DNA of 43,141 nucleotides from Lentisphaeria bacterium (GTDB lineage Bacteria; Verrucomicrobiota; Lentisphaeria; Victivallales; Victivallaceae): assembly GCA_900768505.1 (NCBI GenBank), contig CAAGED010000059.1, positions 1 through 43,141 of the forward strand, read 5' to 3'. The notes below the pieces were generated by a model. The model was not told where the DNA came from. It did not search any database and worked only from the letters and a program-made list of their open reading frames with translations. Positions within the stretch are counted from its first letter, which is position 1, and each line of letters begins with the position of its first letter. Below are positions 25,770-33,671 of this stretch, piece by piece. Made by a program: the position numbers and the translations under genes.

Positions 25770-26915
25770 TTATTGTTTATCCGCCGGAGTTGCCGGAGAT
25801 GGATCAGCACTTATCGGATTTACTTGAGCTCCGTGACGGACTTTGTGGGTGCCGTCAACAATTACATTTTCTCCCGGAGTGATGCCGGAGGTAATCAGCT
25901 GCATGTTGCCAATCATGGCGCCCAGAGTTACCGGACGGCGTTCCACGGTGTTGTCGGCCTTTACCACATAAACGAATTCTCCCTGCTGATCCAGTCCGGG
26001 GGCGGAAATCTTCACCGCCGGAATGCCCTTTTCCACCGACTTGTTCAAGAGAACCGAGGCGAGACTGCCGGGGATGATTTTCTTATCCGGATTGGGGATG
26101 GTGGCCCACAACATAATTGTACCGGTGTTGGAGTCCACTTTATTGTCCACCAATGTAACTTTACCCAGCTCCTTATACATGGAACCGTCGGCCCGTTGAA
26201 GGCGAACCTTGGCGGTGGAGCGGAGGTTGTCCGGATCGCTTTTGAAAAGTCGGATATAATCGCTTTCGCTGATGGCGAAGCGGACATAAACGGGGTCGTA
26301 TTTTACCACATCGGCCAAGAGATCGGAATTGGTGCCTACCAGATTGCCCTGAGTATAATTCATTTTGCCGATTACGCCGTCGATGGGTGAACTTATTTTG
26401 GTGTAGCTCAATTGGGTTTCAGTTTCAGCCAATGCGGCTTGAGCGGCCAAATATTTGGCTTTGTTCAGGCGCAGCAGCCGTACGGCGTCATCGATGGTGC
26501 TCTGAGAGGTGGCTTTTTTGGCGAATAACTCCTTCTGGCGGTTGTAGTTGGTTTGGGCGTATTCATATTCGGCCTGGGTTTGTTCGCATACTGCCCTGGC
26601 GGCCTGAACGCGGGCCAGGTAGGTGGCGTCCTCAATTTCGAAGAGCGGCTGGCCGGCCTTGACGAAATCACCCTCCTTAAACTTGACGCCGGTGATATAT
26701 CCAGGCACCCGGGCGCGAATCGCCACTTCTTCGATGGCAGTGATGTTGCCGACATATTTGCGAGGATCCGATTCCTTGAGCTCGATAGCCTTTTCGGTCA
26801 GTACCGCTACCGGCGGCTGTTGCGGCATTCCCTTGGAGGCGGCCGGTTTATCGGCGGCAAAGATGGTGCTGCCGGCCAGTAATCCGCATGCGAAAAGCAT
26901 TAATTTCATTTGCAT
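25770..26915 (-). CDS. RND efflux periplasmic adaptor (membrane fusion protein)
   Basis: This 381-residue adaptor links the RND pump to an outer-membrane channel. A signal peptide (KLMLFACGLLAGSTIFA, cut before ADK) is followed by the lipoyl-type halves VAIRARVPGYITGVKFKEGDFVKAGQPLFEIED and YTKISSPIDGVIGKMNYTQGNLV, with a coiled hairpin between them and a beta-barrel domain after. The Cys in LFACG is not in a good lipobox, so a soluble or weakly anchored form is expected. The start at 26915 has AAGGAA at 8 nt and overlaps the MarR stop; an alternative ATG at 26909 forms an ATGA overlap with that stop. Either way the genes are translationally coupled. Confidence 0.93.
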   Translation of the reverse strand: MQMKLMLFACGLLAGSTIFAADKPAASKGMPQQPPVAVLTEKAIELKESDPRKYVGNITAIEEVAIRARVPGYITGVKFKEGDFVKAGQPLFEIEDATYLARVQAARAVCEQTQAEYEYAQTNYNRQKELFAKKATSQSTIDDAVRLLRLNKAKYLAAQAALAETETQLSYTKISSPIDGVIGKMNYTQGNLVGTNSDLLADVVKYDPVYVRFAISESDYIRLFKSDPDNLRSTAKVRLQRADGSMYKELGKVTLVDNKVDSNTGTIMLWATIPNPDKKIIPGSLASVLLNKSVEKGIPAVKISAPGLDQQGEFVYVVKADNTVERRPVTLGAMIGNMQLITSGITPGENVIVDGTHKVRHGAQVNPISADPSPATPADKQ

Positions 26916-27370
26916 GAGCAATTTTCCTTTACAACTTGGTTGAGAATTTCAATTTTTTCAATAAATGATTTAAACTCCTCTTCGGAGATTAATTTTTCGA
27001 GACATTGGCTTAGAAAATCCAATCTGGCTGAGGTTGTATTGAAGAGCGTCTCGCCGAATTGAGCCAATTTAATATCCACCGCCCGCCGGTCGTTCATGTT
27101 TTGAGTGCGTTCGAGCAGTTTTTTGGAGACCAGTTTTTCCACCAGCGGCGAAATGGTGCCGGGGGTGAGTTTTACATGATCCGCTAAATCCTTCAGGGTA
27201 ATGGGAGCTACACCCAATTCCCGCAATTCTAAAACGGCAATCAAAATTTTACGATGACTTGGCGTCAGGGACAGCAGTGACTTCTGCTCCGTGGGCGAAA
27301 TGTCTTTGAACATATCGTCGCGCACATTGTCGCATAATTCGAATATGTTTTTCCAGAGTTTACTGGGCAT
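26906..27370 (-). CDS. MarR-family transcriptional regulator of the RND operon
   Basis: The 154-residue protein begins MPSKLWKNIFELCDNVRDDM. It has the MarR winged helix: LTPSHRKILIAVLELRELGVAPITLKDLADHVKLTPGTISPLVEKLVSKKLLERTQNMNDRRAVDIKLA, with the recognition helix at GTISPLVEKL and the wing arginines DRRAVDIKL. The helical ends form the dimer interface. MarR proteins repress neighbouring efflux genes and are released by ligand binding. The C-terminus ends NCSCK, two cysteines that might respond to redox, but this is speculation. The ribosome site is weak (AAAGAAAC). The longer frame begins with TTG and reads through the promoter region. A 7-7 inverted repeat overlapping the likely -10 box lies 75 bp upstream. 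Confidence 0.9.
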   Translation of the reverse strand: MPSKLWKNIFELCDNVRDDMFKDISPTEQKSLLSLTPSHRKILIAVLELRELGVAPITLKDLADHVKLTPGTISPLVEKLVSKKLLERTQNMNDRRAVDIKLAQFGETLFNTTSARLDFLSQCLEKLISEEEFKSFIEKIEILNQVVKENCSCK

Positions 27371-27444
27371 AATGTTTCTTTTAATTCCATTCTGTATTAA
27401 TTTTTTGTATTTCCCAAAATACGGCAAAATGAAATTTTACCGGT

Positions 27445-27487
27445 TGATATAGCGAATAATATATCACATATTTAAATAATTTGCAAA
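27445..27487 (-). promoter_or_regulatory. Promoter and candidate MarR operator for the efflux operon
   Basis: On the minus strand TTTGCA (27482-27487) and TATATT (27458-27463) are spaced by 18 bp. Overlapping the -10, TGATATA (27445-27451) and TATATCA (27460-27466) form an exact 7-bp inverted repeat with an 8-bp spacer, the size and location of many MarR operators. Autoregulation is therefore likely but not shown. Confidence 0.5.
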
Positions 27488-27632
27488 TCCAAACTATTTG
27501 TAAAAACAAAATTTTTTTTGAACTTGTTTTGAAATATTTTGCCGCGAAACGGCGCTTGTCACTTGACGAATATTGTAACTGATTGGCGGCAAATTAATTG
27601 AAACTCCCGGCAACAGGTGACTTTTTTTTTAT

Positions 27633-27668
27633 AAAAAAAATTGGGAAGAGCGGCCGCTCTCCCCAATT
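27633..27668 (-). terminator. Strong terminator after the GH27-like gene
   Basis: AATTGGG-AGAGCG and its complement CGCTCT-CCCAATT (27639-27668) form a 14-position stem with one mismatch. On the minus strand it runs directly into eight Ts (complement of 27633-27640). It starts 18 bp after the stop at 27687. Confidence 0.9.
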
Positions 27669-27686
27669 CTGCCAATAACATCCAAT

Positions 27687-28982
27687 TTAAAATGCCGTAA
27701 AGAAGCACTCCCACGGCTTAAAGTTGAATTTTATAATTCCGTCCTTAAGGTTCAGACTCCGCTCCGTCCAGATGTCGCGCAAATTGTTTGCGTCAACTCC
27801 CTCCGGCAGCTTAAGCGCCGTCAATGGCAATGTAGTGTTGTAGGCTGCTCCCTTGCGGTTGAATACTGCCACAAAGCCGTGTCGATTATTGCTGCCGGGT
27901 GTGAAGAGCTGCCGCACATCCAAGTGACGCTGACCGTAAATCCGCTTGGCAGTGACGCCCAGCTGATTGCACTCCAGCATTTGGGTGTTGGTGGCCAGCG
28001 CGATATCTTCCGCCGGCGAGAGTGTTAGGTCGCCACCGAAAATCAACGGGGAGGCCGCCATGGCGCGCTGAGTCATAAAGGTGCGCTTCTCCTCCAGGGT
28101 GAGTCTGGAGAGCCGCTTTTCGTTCAGATCGTGGGGGACATGATCCTTGGGCAATCCTTCCGGAATATATCCCTGTAATAACCCAAAGGGTATCATATCC
28201 AAATCAATAAAACACTCTTGTGACCCGTAATCTTCCCACATCTCCCAGCGGTCGAAAACCTTCTGCAAATCCCATGCCCGATCCCAGACATCGCCGCTGA
28301 TACGCAGCATGTCGGCATATTGACGTATTTCCGGCATGTTGCCCCGGAAAACGTTGTCACCGGGAGAGAGGCTCAGTACCATCGGCCGCCCGCAGTGCTC
28401 AATGGCTCGGGCGACGGCGGCGATTTCCAACGGGTGTTCGGCCATGTCGTCCACCTTGATGAAATCCACGCCGTTTTCCGCCAGAAATTCCAGAATGCTG
28501 TCATAATACTCCTGGGCACCCGGCTTGCTCATATCCACGCCATAATTTTCACTGCCCCAGGCGCAGTCATTATCCACATCGGCAATGTCGGCGGCGAAGT
28601 AGTTTGTGCCCTTAATCCGGCAACGGCGTTCCACCGCCAACTTGGGAATTCCCCGCATGAAGTGGAGGCCGAATTTGAATCCCCGGGAGTGACAGGCGTC
28701 AGTAATGGGCTTGAATCCCCGGGGAAATTTGACCTTGGAGGGGTTGAGCCGGCCGAATTCGTCCAGGTTTTTGATTTTTTCCGCCTCCGGATTGTTTAAC
28801 CGTTCCATATAGTAGAGATCCAGAAACCATCCGGCGTCGAAGCAGAAATATTCGTATCCGAACGGTTGAAGTTTTTGAGCAAAGGCCTCAATATTGGCCA
28901 ATGCCCGCTCCTCGTTCATGTCCGGTCCCCAGCAGTCGTAAGAGTTGAAGCCCAGCAGCGGACGGGTGAGAATTTTTCCCAT
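27687..28982 (-). CDS. GH27-like (clan D) glycoside hydrolase, putative alpha-galactosidase
   Basis: From MGKILTRPLLGFNSYDCWG, with AGGAAA about 8 nt upstream, the protein has 431 residues. Family features of clan GH-D are a (beta/alpha)8 barrel with GFNSYDCWG at the start, then FCFDAGWF, GFKFGLHFMRGIP, the probable nucleophile Asp178 in FIKVDD, and the probable acid/base Asp231 in RISGDVWD. It ends in a beta-sandwich-like domain (VAVFNRKG...WECFFTAF). GH27 usually has YLKYDNC; here the residue after the nucleophile Asp is Asp-Met, so sugar specificity is uncertain. No signal peptide is present, implying action on imported oligosaccharides in the cytoplasm. It follows gltX by 23 bp, an unexpected pairing with a tRNA synthetase, and is ended by a strong terminator. 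Confidence 0.82.
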   Translation of the reverse strand: MGKILTRPLLGFNSYDCWGPDMNEERALANIEAFAQKLQPFGYEYFCFDAGWFLDLYYMERLNNPEAEKIKNLDEFGRLNPSKVKFPRGFKPITDACHSRGFKFGLHFMRGIPKLAVERRCRIKGTNYFAADIADVDNDCAWGSENYGVDMSKPGAQEYYDSILEFLAENGVDFIKVDDMAEHPLEIAAVARAIEHCGRPMVLSLSPGDNVFRGNMPEIRQYADMLRISGDVWDRAWDLQKVFDRWEMWEDYGSQECFIDLDMIPFGLLQGYIPEGLPKDHVPHDLNEKRLSRLTLEEKRTFMTQRAMAASPLIFGGDLTLSPAEDIALATNTQMLECNQLGVTAKRIYGQRHLDVRQLFTPGSNNRHGFVAVFNRKGAAYNTTLPLTALKLPEGVDANNLRDIWTERSLNLKDGIIKFNFKPWECFFTAF

Positions 28983-29005
28983 AATGTTTTTCCTGAATAA
29001 AATGT

Positions 29006-30490
29006 TTATTGAATTTCCTGAAGGCGGGCGATGGCGGCTTTCAAACGGGCGATGGATTCCTGCTTGCCCAGAATATCCATAATTTCGATTGCGCCGCCGG
29101 GGGTAATTGCCAAACCGCTTACCGCAATGCGTACCGGCCACATCAATGGGCCAAGTTTGATGGCATTGCGTTCGGCATAAGCGCAGACCAGCTGCTCAAT
29201 TTCGGTGCGATTCCATTGCTGCAAGGCCTCAAATTCGGGCAGAATGGCCTGCAGAATTGTCAGCGCGCTCCCGGGAGTGGATTTATTTTTCTTGTGTGTG
29301 TAGAGTTCCAGCGAATAATCCGGCAATTTACGCAAAAATTCAATCATTTCCGGAATATCCTTGTACAATGCAACCCGGGAGTGTAGCAGTTCGGCAATCT
29401 CCGGCCAGCGGTTCTGGAGCGGTGAATCATCCAATTTAGCGAAGGGAGCAGCCTGAGTAATAAAATCCGCCAGTGGCAGGCTTTTTACATATTCGCCGTT
29501 CATCCACTTTAGTTTTGTGTAGTCGAAAACGGCGGCCGATTTGTTGAGACCACTTAAATTGAAAGCTTCCACCAGTTCTTGGAGGGTGAAAATTTCCCGC
29601 TCCGACTTGGGTGACCATCCCAGCAATGCGATGTAATTGATGATGGCATCGGGCAGGTATCCCTCGGCGGTGAGGTTTTCAAAGCTGACCGAACCATGTC
29701 TTTTGGAGAGTTTGGCGATTGAGCCGTCGGCGCCGCGCCCCATAATCAGCGGCAGGTGGACGTAGGTTGGAATATCCCATCCGAAAGATTGATAGAGTAA
29801 ATTGTATTTTGGGGTGGACGGCAGATATTCGGCGCCCCGCACCACATGGGAAATTTCCATCAAATGGTCATCCACCACATTGGCGAAGTTGTAAGTCGGC
29901 AGCCCGTCGCGTTTGATGAGAATTTGATCGTCCAAAACCTTGTTGGCGATGGTGATTTCGCCAAAAACGGAATCAGAGAAGGAGGTTTCGCCGGATTTAT
30001 CGATTTTCTGTCGAATGACGAATGGCTTGCCGGCGGCTAAATTGGCTTGAATTTCGGCTTGAGGAAGGCGGCTGCATCGGCCGTCGTAGCCATTGATTTC
30101 GGATTTTTCGCTGATTTCGTTTTCATGATGATCGTCTGTCTCTTCGTCGGTTTTGTCGCAGAAGCAGTAGTATGCGGCGCCCTTTTCGATAAGTTCGAGG
30201 GCATATTTCATGTAGAGGGATTTCCGCTGGCTCTGGATGTAGGGGCCGAATCCGCCATCCTTGTCCGGCCCTTCGTCATGTAACAATCCGGCGGCGGCTA
30301 AAGTTTTGTAAATAACCTCGGTAGCGCCTTTGACGAAGCGATTTTGGTCGGTATCCTCAATACGGAGGATGAATTTACCGCCTTGAGATTTTGCCAGCAG
30401 ATAGGCGTAAAGTGCGGTGCGTAAATTGCCCACATGCATGAAACCGGTGGGACTGGGAGCAAAACGGGTTCTGACACTGGAAAAACTCAT
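29006..30490 (-). CDS. gltX: Glutamyl-tRNA synthetase
   Basis: GltX charges tRNA-Glu (and in many bacteria tRNA-Gln). The 494-residue class Ic enzyme has the HIGH-type motif as HVGN (19-22, in FAPSPTGFMHVGNLRTALY) and the KMSKS motif as KLSKR (260-264). It also shows the family signatures RIEDTDQNR and HVVRGAEYLPSTPKYNLLY. A CFC pair (109-111) followed by a third Cys (Cys139 in DGRCSRLP) suggests the zinc site of many GltX proteins, with a charged Asp/Glu/His-rich insert between. A -10-like TATAAT (complement of 30519-30524) lies about 30 bp upstream; its -35 is weak. A tRNA-Glu gene is 320 bp away on the other strand. Confidence 0.97.
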   Translation of the reverse strand: MSFSSVRTRFAPSPTGFMHVGNLRTALYAYLLAKSQGGKFILRIEDTDQNRFVKGATEVIYKTLAAAGLLHDEGPDKDGGFGPYIQSQRKSLYMKYALELIEKGAAYYCFCDKTDEETDDHHENEISEKSEINGYDGRCSRLPQAEIQANLAAGKPFVIRQKIDKSGETSFSDSVFGEITIANKVLDDQILIKRDGLPTYNFANVVDDHLMEISHVVRGAEYLPSTPKYNLLYQSFGWDIPTYVHLPLIMGRGADGSIAKLSKRHGSVSFENLTAEGYLPDAIINYIALLGWSPKSEREIFTLQELVEAFNLSGLNKSAAVFDYTKLKWMNGEYVKSLPLADFITQAAPFAKLDDSPLQNRWPEIAELLHSRVALYKDIPEMIEFLRKLPDYSLELYTHKKNKSTPGSALTILQAILPEFEALQQWNRTEIEQLVCAYAERNAIKLGPLMWPVRIAVSGLAITPGGAIEIMDILGKQESIARLKAAIARLQEIQ

Positions 30491-30686
30491 GATATTTTCT
30501 CTTTATTTAGAATTAAGAATTATAATAGAATAAACGAAAGTATATTGTTCCACTTCGACAGGGGCAGCACCCCCGGCAAAACGAATCATTATAAGATACA
30601 GTAAAAGCCGGTAAATTCAAATGCCGGTTGCCGGTAGAGGTAAAAAATGCAGATTAAAAAGGCATTTGTTCGTGATCTCCGGACGT

Positions 30687-30759
30687 AAAATCGGCAAAAA
30701 ATGGAGAAAAAAAGCTGTTATCGGCTAAAAAAGCGAAAAAAAGCGAAAAAAAACGGAAA
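30687..30759 (+). promoter_or_regulatory. Phased A-tracts upstream of the tRNA cluster
   Basis: Runs of four to eight As begin at 30687, 30696, 30707, 30727, 30736 and 30746, with a short run at 30757. The spacing is close to 10 or 20 bp, and the unit AAAAAAGCGA recurs with a 10-bp period. Helically phased A-tracts bend DNA and are typical activators upstream of strong stable-RNA promoters. No gene is seen between gltX and the first tRNA (30491-30813). Confidence 0.55.
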
Positions 30760-30765
30760 CGGGGG

Positions 30766-30793
30766 TTTAAAAAAATGAAAAGTAGTGTATAGT
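30766..30793 (+). promoter_or_regulatory. Promoter candidate for the tRNA-Glu/Arg/Val cluster
   Basis: TTTAAA (30766-30771) and TATAGT (30788-30793) are separated by 16 bp, immediately downstream of the phased A-tracts and 20 bp before tRNA-Glu. The -35 is weak, as often found where upstream DNA assists. Confidence 0.4.
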
Positions 30794-30813
30794 ATCAGAG
30801 TAATTACTCAAGC

Positions 30814-30889
30814 GTCCCTATCGTCTAGAGGCCTAGGACATCGGGTTCTCATCCCGACAACAGGGGTTCGAATCCCCTTGGGGATGCCA
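30814..30889 (+). tRNA. tRNA-Glu (anticodon CTC)
   Basis: The 76-nt sequence folds as a cloverleaf: acceptor GTCCCTA/TGGGGAT (with G-U pairs at both 1-72 and 6-67), a tRNA-Glu-type D arm (TCGTCTAGAGGCCTAGGA), anticodon stem TCGGG/CCCGA around the loop TTCTCAT, and T arm AGGGGTTCGAATCCCCT. The 3' CCA is encoded. It is first in a cluster of three tRNAs. Confidence 0.93.
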
Positions 30890-30953
30890 ATAATTCCAAG
30901 TAGCCGGGGTTATCTGGTATCGGAGAAAAAAAGTGGAGTAGTTGCCAATAAGT

Positions 30954-31030
30954 GCACTCGTAGCTCAATTGGATAGAGCGTCTGGCTACGGACCAGAAGG
31001 TTATGGGTTCGATCCCCTTCGAGTGTACCA
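30954..31030 (+). tRNA. tRNA-Arg (anticodon ACG)
   Basis: The 77-nt gene has acceptor GCACTCG/CGAGTGT, D arm AGCTCAATTGGATAGAGC, anticodon stem TCTGG/CCAGA around CTACGGA, and an encoded CCA. The ACG anticodon is normally edited to ICG by TadA to read CGU, CGC and CGA. Confidence 0.95.
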
Positions 31031-31038
31031 TTTTTTTC

Positions 31039-31115
31039 GGGCGTATAGCTCAGTTGGTTAGAGCGTCACGTTGACATCGTGAAGGTCGTAGATTCGAGTT
31101 CTACTACGCCCACCA
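31039..31115 (+). tRNA. tRNA-Val (anticodon GAC)
   Basis: The 77-nt gene has acceptor GGGCGTA/TACGCCC, D arm AGCTCAGTTGGTTAGAGC, anticodon stem TCACG/CGTGA around TTGACAT, and an encoded CCA. It lies 8 bp after tRNA-Arg. Degraded foreign-looking sequence starts directly after its 3' end, and a minus-strand frame runs into the gene itself. Confidence 0.95.
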
Positions 31116-31499
31116 TTTGATATGTTCAGATTGAACTAGGTTCCATTTGAATTGGTTCTTTCCGGTACAAACAACATCCTGCACCATCATCCCGACGAGA
31201 AGACGCTTCAATGCGTCATCGTCCGGATTGAGTTCAAGCCCTTTCGACCATTGCGTCAATGACGCGACAAACTCTTCAAAAAAGCCTTCCGGCGGCTCGT
31301 CGGCTTGCGCTTCCGATTTGAACGTTGACCGCGCCGCTTCTGCTTTCGCCAGCGCGTCCGCATGACGCTTCATCTCTCCATTCCAATATTCCATGTTGTC
31401 CGCAGAAACAAGCCAATCAGTAAACATCTCCGCAATCCGGTCATGGGCTGGACGGTTTTCTTTGTGCATGGCATTGGCATTGATGCCACTACCTGCCAT
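31104..31499 (-). pseudogene. Unrecognised, probably remnant coding segment abutting tRNA-Val
   Basis: An open frame of 131 codons ends with its stop inside the 3' end of tRNA-Val. Its middle part is protein-like, with charged helices (YWNGEMKRHADALAKAEAARS), EEFVASLTQWSKGLELNPDDDALKRLLVGMMVQDVV and a closing strand (NQFKWNLV). The first 20 or so residues are antisense to the helicase fragment and are probably not real. I do not recognise the family; the helix-then-strand ending recalls the C-terminus of some large serine recombinases, but that is weak. Overlap with a tRNA end suggests leftover DNA of an integrated element rather than a working gene. Confidence 0.3.
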
Positions 31500-31688
31500 G
31501 TTCTGCCATGGACGCTAGGCGGAGATATTTTCACTGCCGAGTCGCTGGAACATAATACCATTATCGCAGATGAATCCAGCATGGTCAACTCTGCACTGCT
31601 TGTTGAAATCGTTAAATGGAATCCGGTTCAGCCGGAAACTTCATCAGAGCCACGAAAACCAGGAGCCTCTTGCCGCATTGTCAAGTAA
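31458..31688 (+). pseudogene. RecD-like SF1 helicase fragment
   Basis: In one plus-strand frame the sequence reads GIDATTCHVLPW, GGDIFTAE and then NTIIADESSMVNSALLVEI. This matches the region of RecD/RecD2-type helicases just before and at the Walker B box (family pattern ATTIHRLL...VIVDEASMVD). Walker A, the later motifs and any proper start are absent, and the frame stops 35 codons after the box. It is therefore an internal fragment of about 60-75 codons, about 340 bp downstream of tRNA-Val, and should not make a functional protein. Confidence 0.45.
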
Positions 31689-32066
31689 AATTGGATAATC
31701 GCAAAAAAGTATTTCTGATAAAGAATTAACTATGGATTCTTTACACCGGAATATGATTATGGCTGCGCCTGTCCACTTGACGGGACAACTTTTTAATGAA
31801 ATATCAGGGTAAAGTCTGGGAGGTTAAGATATTCCTTTTTTGCGTCTTTACAAGCAGGCCAATATATTTCATCCAGGGTTTTGTATTGTAAAGTTAAATG
31901 AATTCCTCGACCACTTTCTTCTTTGGATATCTGTCTATTTTATACCAAGTTTTATAAAAAAACTTGATTATTACTCTATTCAATACTAACTTATCAGCAG
32001 AGGATTTTTGCGTAAAAAAACTGATATGATTTTTTTTCGATCCGTTTAAAATTGAGGAGCTTTCTC
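31689..32066. other. Non-coding spacer upstream of the ClC gene
   Basis: No supported gene was found in these 378 bp. Near the ClC gene an exact 8-bp inverted repeat is present, CAAGTTTT (31946-31953) and AAAACTTG (31959-31966), with a 5-nt loop. A weak hairpin, TGTCC/GGACA (31770-31787), followed by T5 may be a leftover terminator of the degraded patch. Confidence 0.5.
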
Positions 32067-33671
32067 ATGTTCGAATCATATAAGGGATCGGTTGATCATC
32101 CCAAATGGTATGAACTTTGCTGGTTGACCGGCATCGCTATACTGATTGGCATTCTCAGTGGATTGTGTGCAATTTTGCTGCGCCTCATGATCGCTTTTTT
32201 TCACAATTTGTTTTTCGCCGGCAAAATTTCCCTTGACTACAAGTCTATCGAACACACCGCCGCTTCGCCTTGGGGAGAGTGGGTTATTCTTATTCCGGTA
32301 CTGGGGGCATTGCTGGTGGCGTTCATCGTGCGTAATTTCGCCCCGTCCGCCCACGTCCACGGCGTTCCGGAAATTATGAATGCCATTTACTACAAGGAGG
32401 CTAAACTCAACCCGTGGAGCGCTCTAAGCAAATGTCTTACCTCGGCAATTTCCATCGGTTCCGGAGGCTCCATCGGCCGGGAGGGGCCGATTGTTCAAAT
32501 CACCGCCACCATCGGCTCCGCCGTGGCCGGTTATCTGCAGCTGCCAGGCCGGGTGCGTACGGTATTACTGGCCGCTGCTGCCGCCGGAGGTATTGCCGGG
32601 TCGTTCAACTCGCCGATCGGCGGTATTTTTTTCGCAGTGGAACTTTTCCTGCCGGCGATTTCAGCGGCGGCATTGTTGCCGGTGACGATTTCGGCGGCAA
32701 CGGCGGCGTTGACCATGCAGAGTATTTTCTCCACTCAGCGGGAGCTGCCGATTGGAGAAATTCCCAACCTTTACAACGCTTCGTTTTCCTCAATATTCAT
32801 TTTAATGCTGTTAGGCGTGCTGGTGGGGTTGGTCTCGACACTTTTTATCTATGTTCTGTGCAATGTCGAAATGTTTTTCTCCCGATATTGGAAAAATTAT
32901 TATTTGCGGCACGGCTTAGGGATGCTGATTGTCGGAGTCGAAATTTATCTTTTCTTTAGAATTTACGGCTGCTATTATGTGGAAGGACTGGGATACTCTA
33001 CAGTATTCGATCTCCTGACCACTGGAATTACCCCGCTATCCTTGCTTCTGATGCTGCTGGCCGGGAAAATGCTGGCTACCTGGATAACTCTGGGCTCCGG
33101 CGGCTCCGGCGGGGTCTTCTGCCCGGCGCTTTTTATCGGCGGAATCATCGGCGCACTGGTTGCCCCCTTGGCGGCATTGTTGGTACCGAATGCTCAACTG
33201 CCTCATGGATTATTTATTTTGGCCGGCATGGCGGCGGCGGTGGGCGGCATCACCGGCGCCGTATTTTCCGGCATTGTGATGGTGGCGGAATTGACCGGCA
33301 ATTATTCCATTCTCACTGCGGCGGCGTTGGTCAGCGTGGTGGCGTTTGCAGTGCGCCGGGCGTTGATCGGCGGCGGAATTTATTCTCAAAAACTGGAGCT
33401 GCGCAATGTTAAAGTGCCGGAGGGGTTGCAGAGCGCAGTTTTAACCTCCAACCGGGCAATTGATTTGGCCATTTCGATACCGGATGAGGGGATTCCGCAG
33501 AATTATGTCCGGGTGGATGCCGGGCAGGATATTGACTCGGTTTTACGGGTTTGGAATGAAAATCTGGCCTCCGGGGTGGTGCTCTACAACCGTCAGGGCG
33601 TGGCGATCGGCATTATCGGCGATGCCCAGTTGGGACGGCTCTGCCGGGATGCGGCGGATCGGATGGTGTAA
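32067..33671 (+). CDS. ClC-family chloride channel/transporter
   Basis: The 534-residue membrane protein shows the ClC ion-path signatures: HVHGVPEIMNAI (97-107), GSGGSIGREGPIVQ (131-144) with the gating glutamate Glu139, GSFNSPIGGIFFAVE and GSGGSGGVFCPALFIGG, plus the C-terminal tyrosine in GGGIYSQKL. The position matching the proton glutamate of E. coli ClcA (Glu203) is Leu193, which argues for a channel-like or uncoupled mode. The selectivity serine (Ser107 in E. coli) is replaced by His98, common in the HGVPE subgroup. A short C-terminal cytosolic part (YVRVDAGQDIDSVLRVW...) resembles half a CBS domain. The ATG at 32067 has GAGGAG 8 nt upstream; a TTG at 32052 is less likely. Confidence 0.92.
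   Translation: MFESYKGSVDHPKWYELCWLTGIAILIGILSGLCAILLRLMIAFFHNLFFAGKISLDYKSIEHTAASPWGEWVILIPVLGALLVAFIVRNFAPSAHVHGVPEIMNAIYYKEAKLNPWSALSKCLTSAISIGSGGSIGREGPIVQITATIGSAVAGYLQLPGRVRTVLLAAAAAGGIAGSFNSPIGGIFFAVELFLPAISAAALLPVTISAATAALTMQSIFSTQRELPIGEIPNLYNASFSSIFILMLLGVLVGLVSTLFIYVLCNVEMFFSRYWKNYYLRHGLGMLIVGVEIYLFFRIYGCYYVEGLGYSTVFDLLTTGITPLSLLLMLLAGKMLATWITLGSGGSGGVFCPALFIGGIIGALVAPLAALLVPNAQLPHGLFILAGMAAAVGGITGAVFSGIVMVAELTGNYSILTAAALVSVVAFAVRRALIGGGIYSQKLELRNVKVPEGLQSAVLTSNRAIDLAISIPDEGIPQNYVRVDAGQDIDSVLRVWNENLASGVVLYNRQGVAIGIIGDAQLGRLCRDAADRMV

Noticed and set aside
28983..29141. N-terminal extension of the GH27-like protein
   Set aside because: Arg/Gly-rich and antisense-like within the end of gltX; a good ribosome site lies before MGKILT.
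30687..30760. CRISPR-like or tandem-repeat array
   Set aside because: The repeat unit is 10 bp of mainly A with no spacers; phased A-tracts explain it better.
30849..31031. Minus-strand small ORF overlapping two tRNA genes
   Set aside because: It is the complement of tRNA-Glu and tRNA-Arg, a common artefact.
31039..32066. Second copy of the tRNA-Val 3' end as attR
   Set aside because: Looked for the closing part of the tRNA downstream in the spacer; none found by eye.
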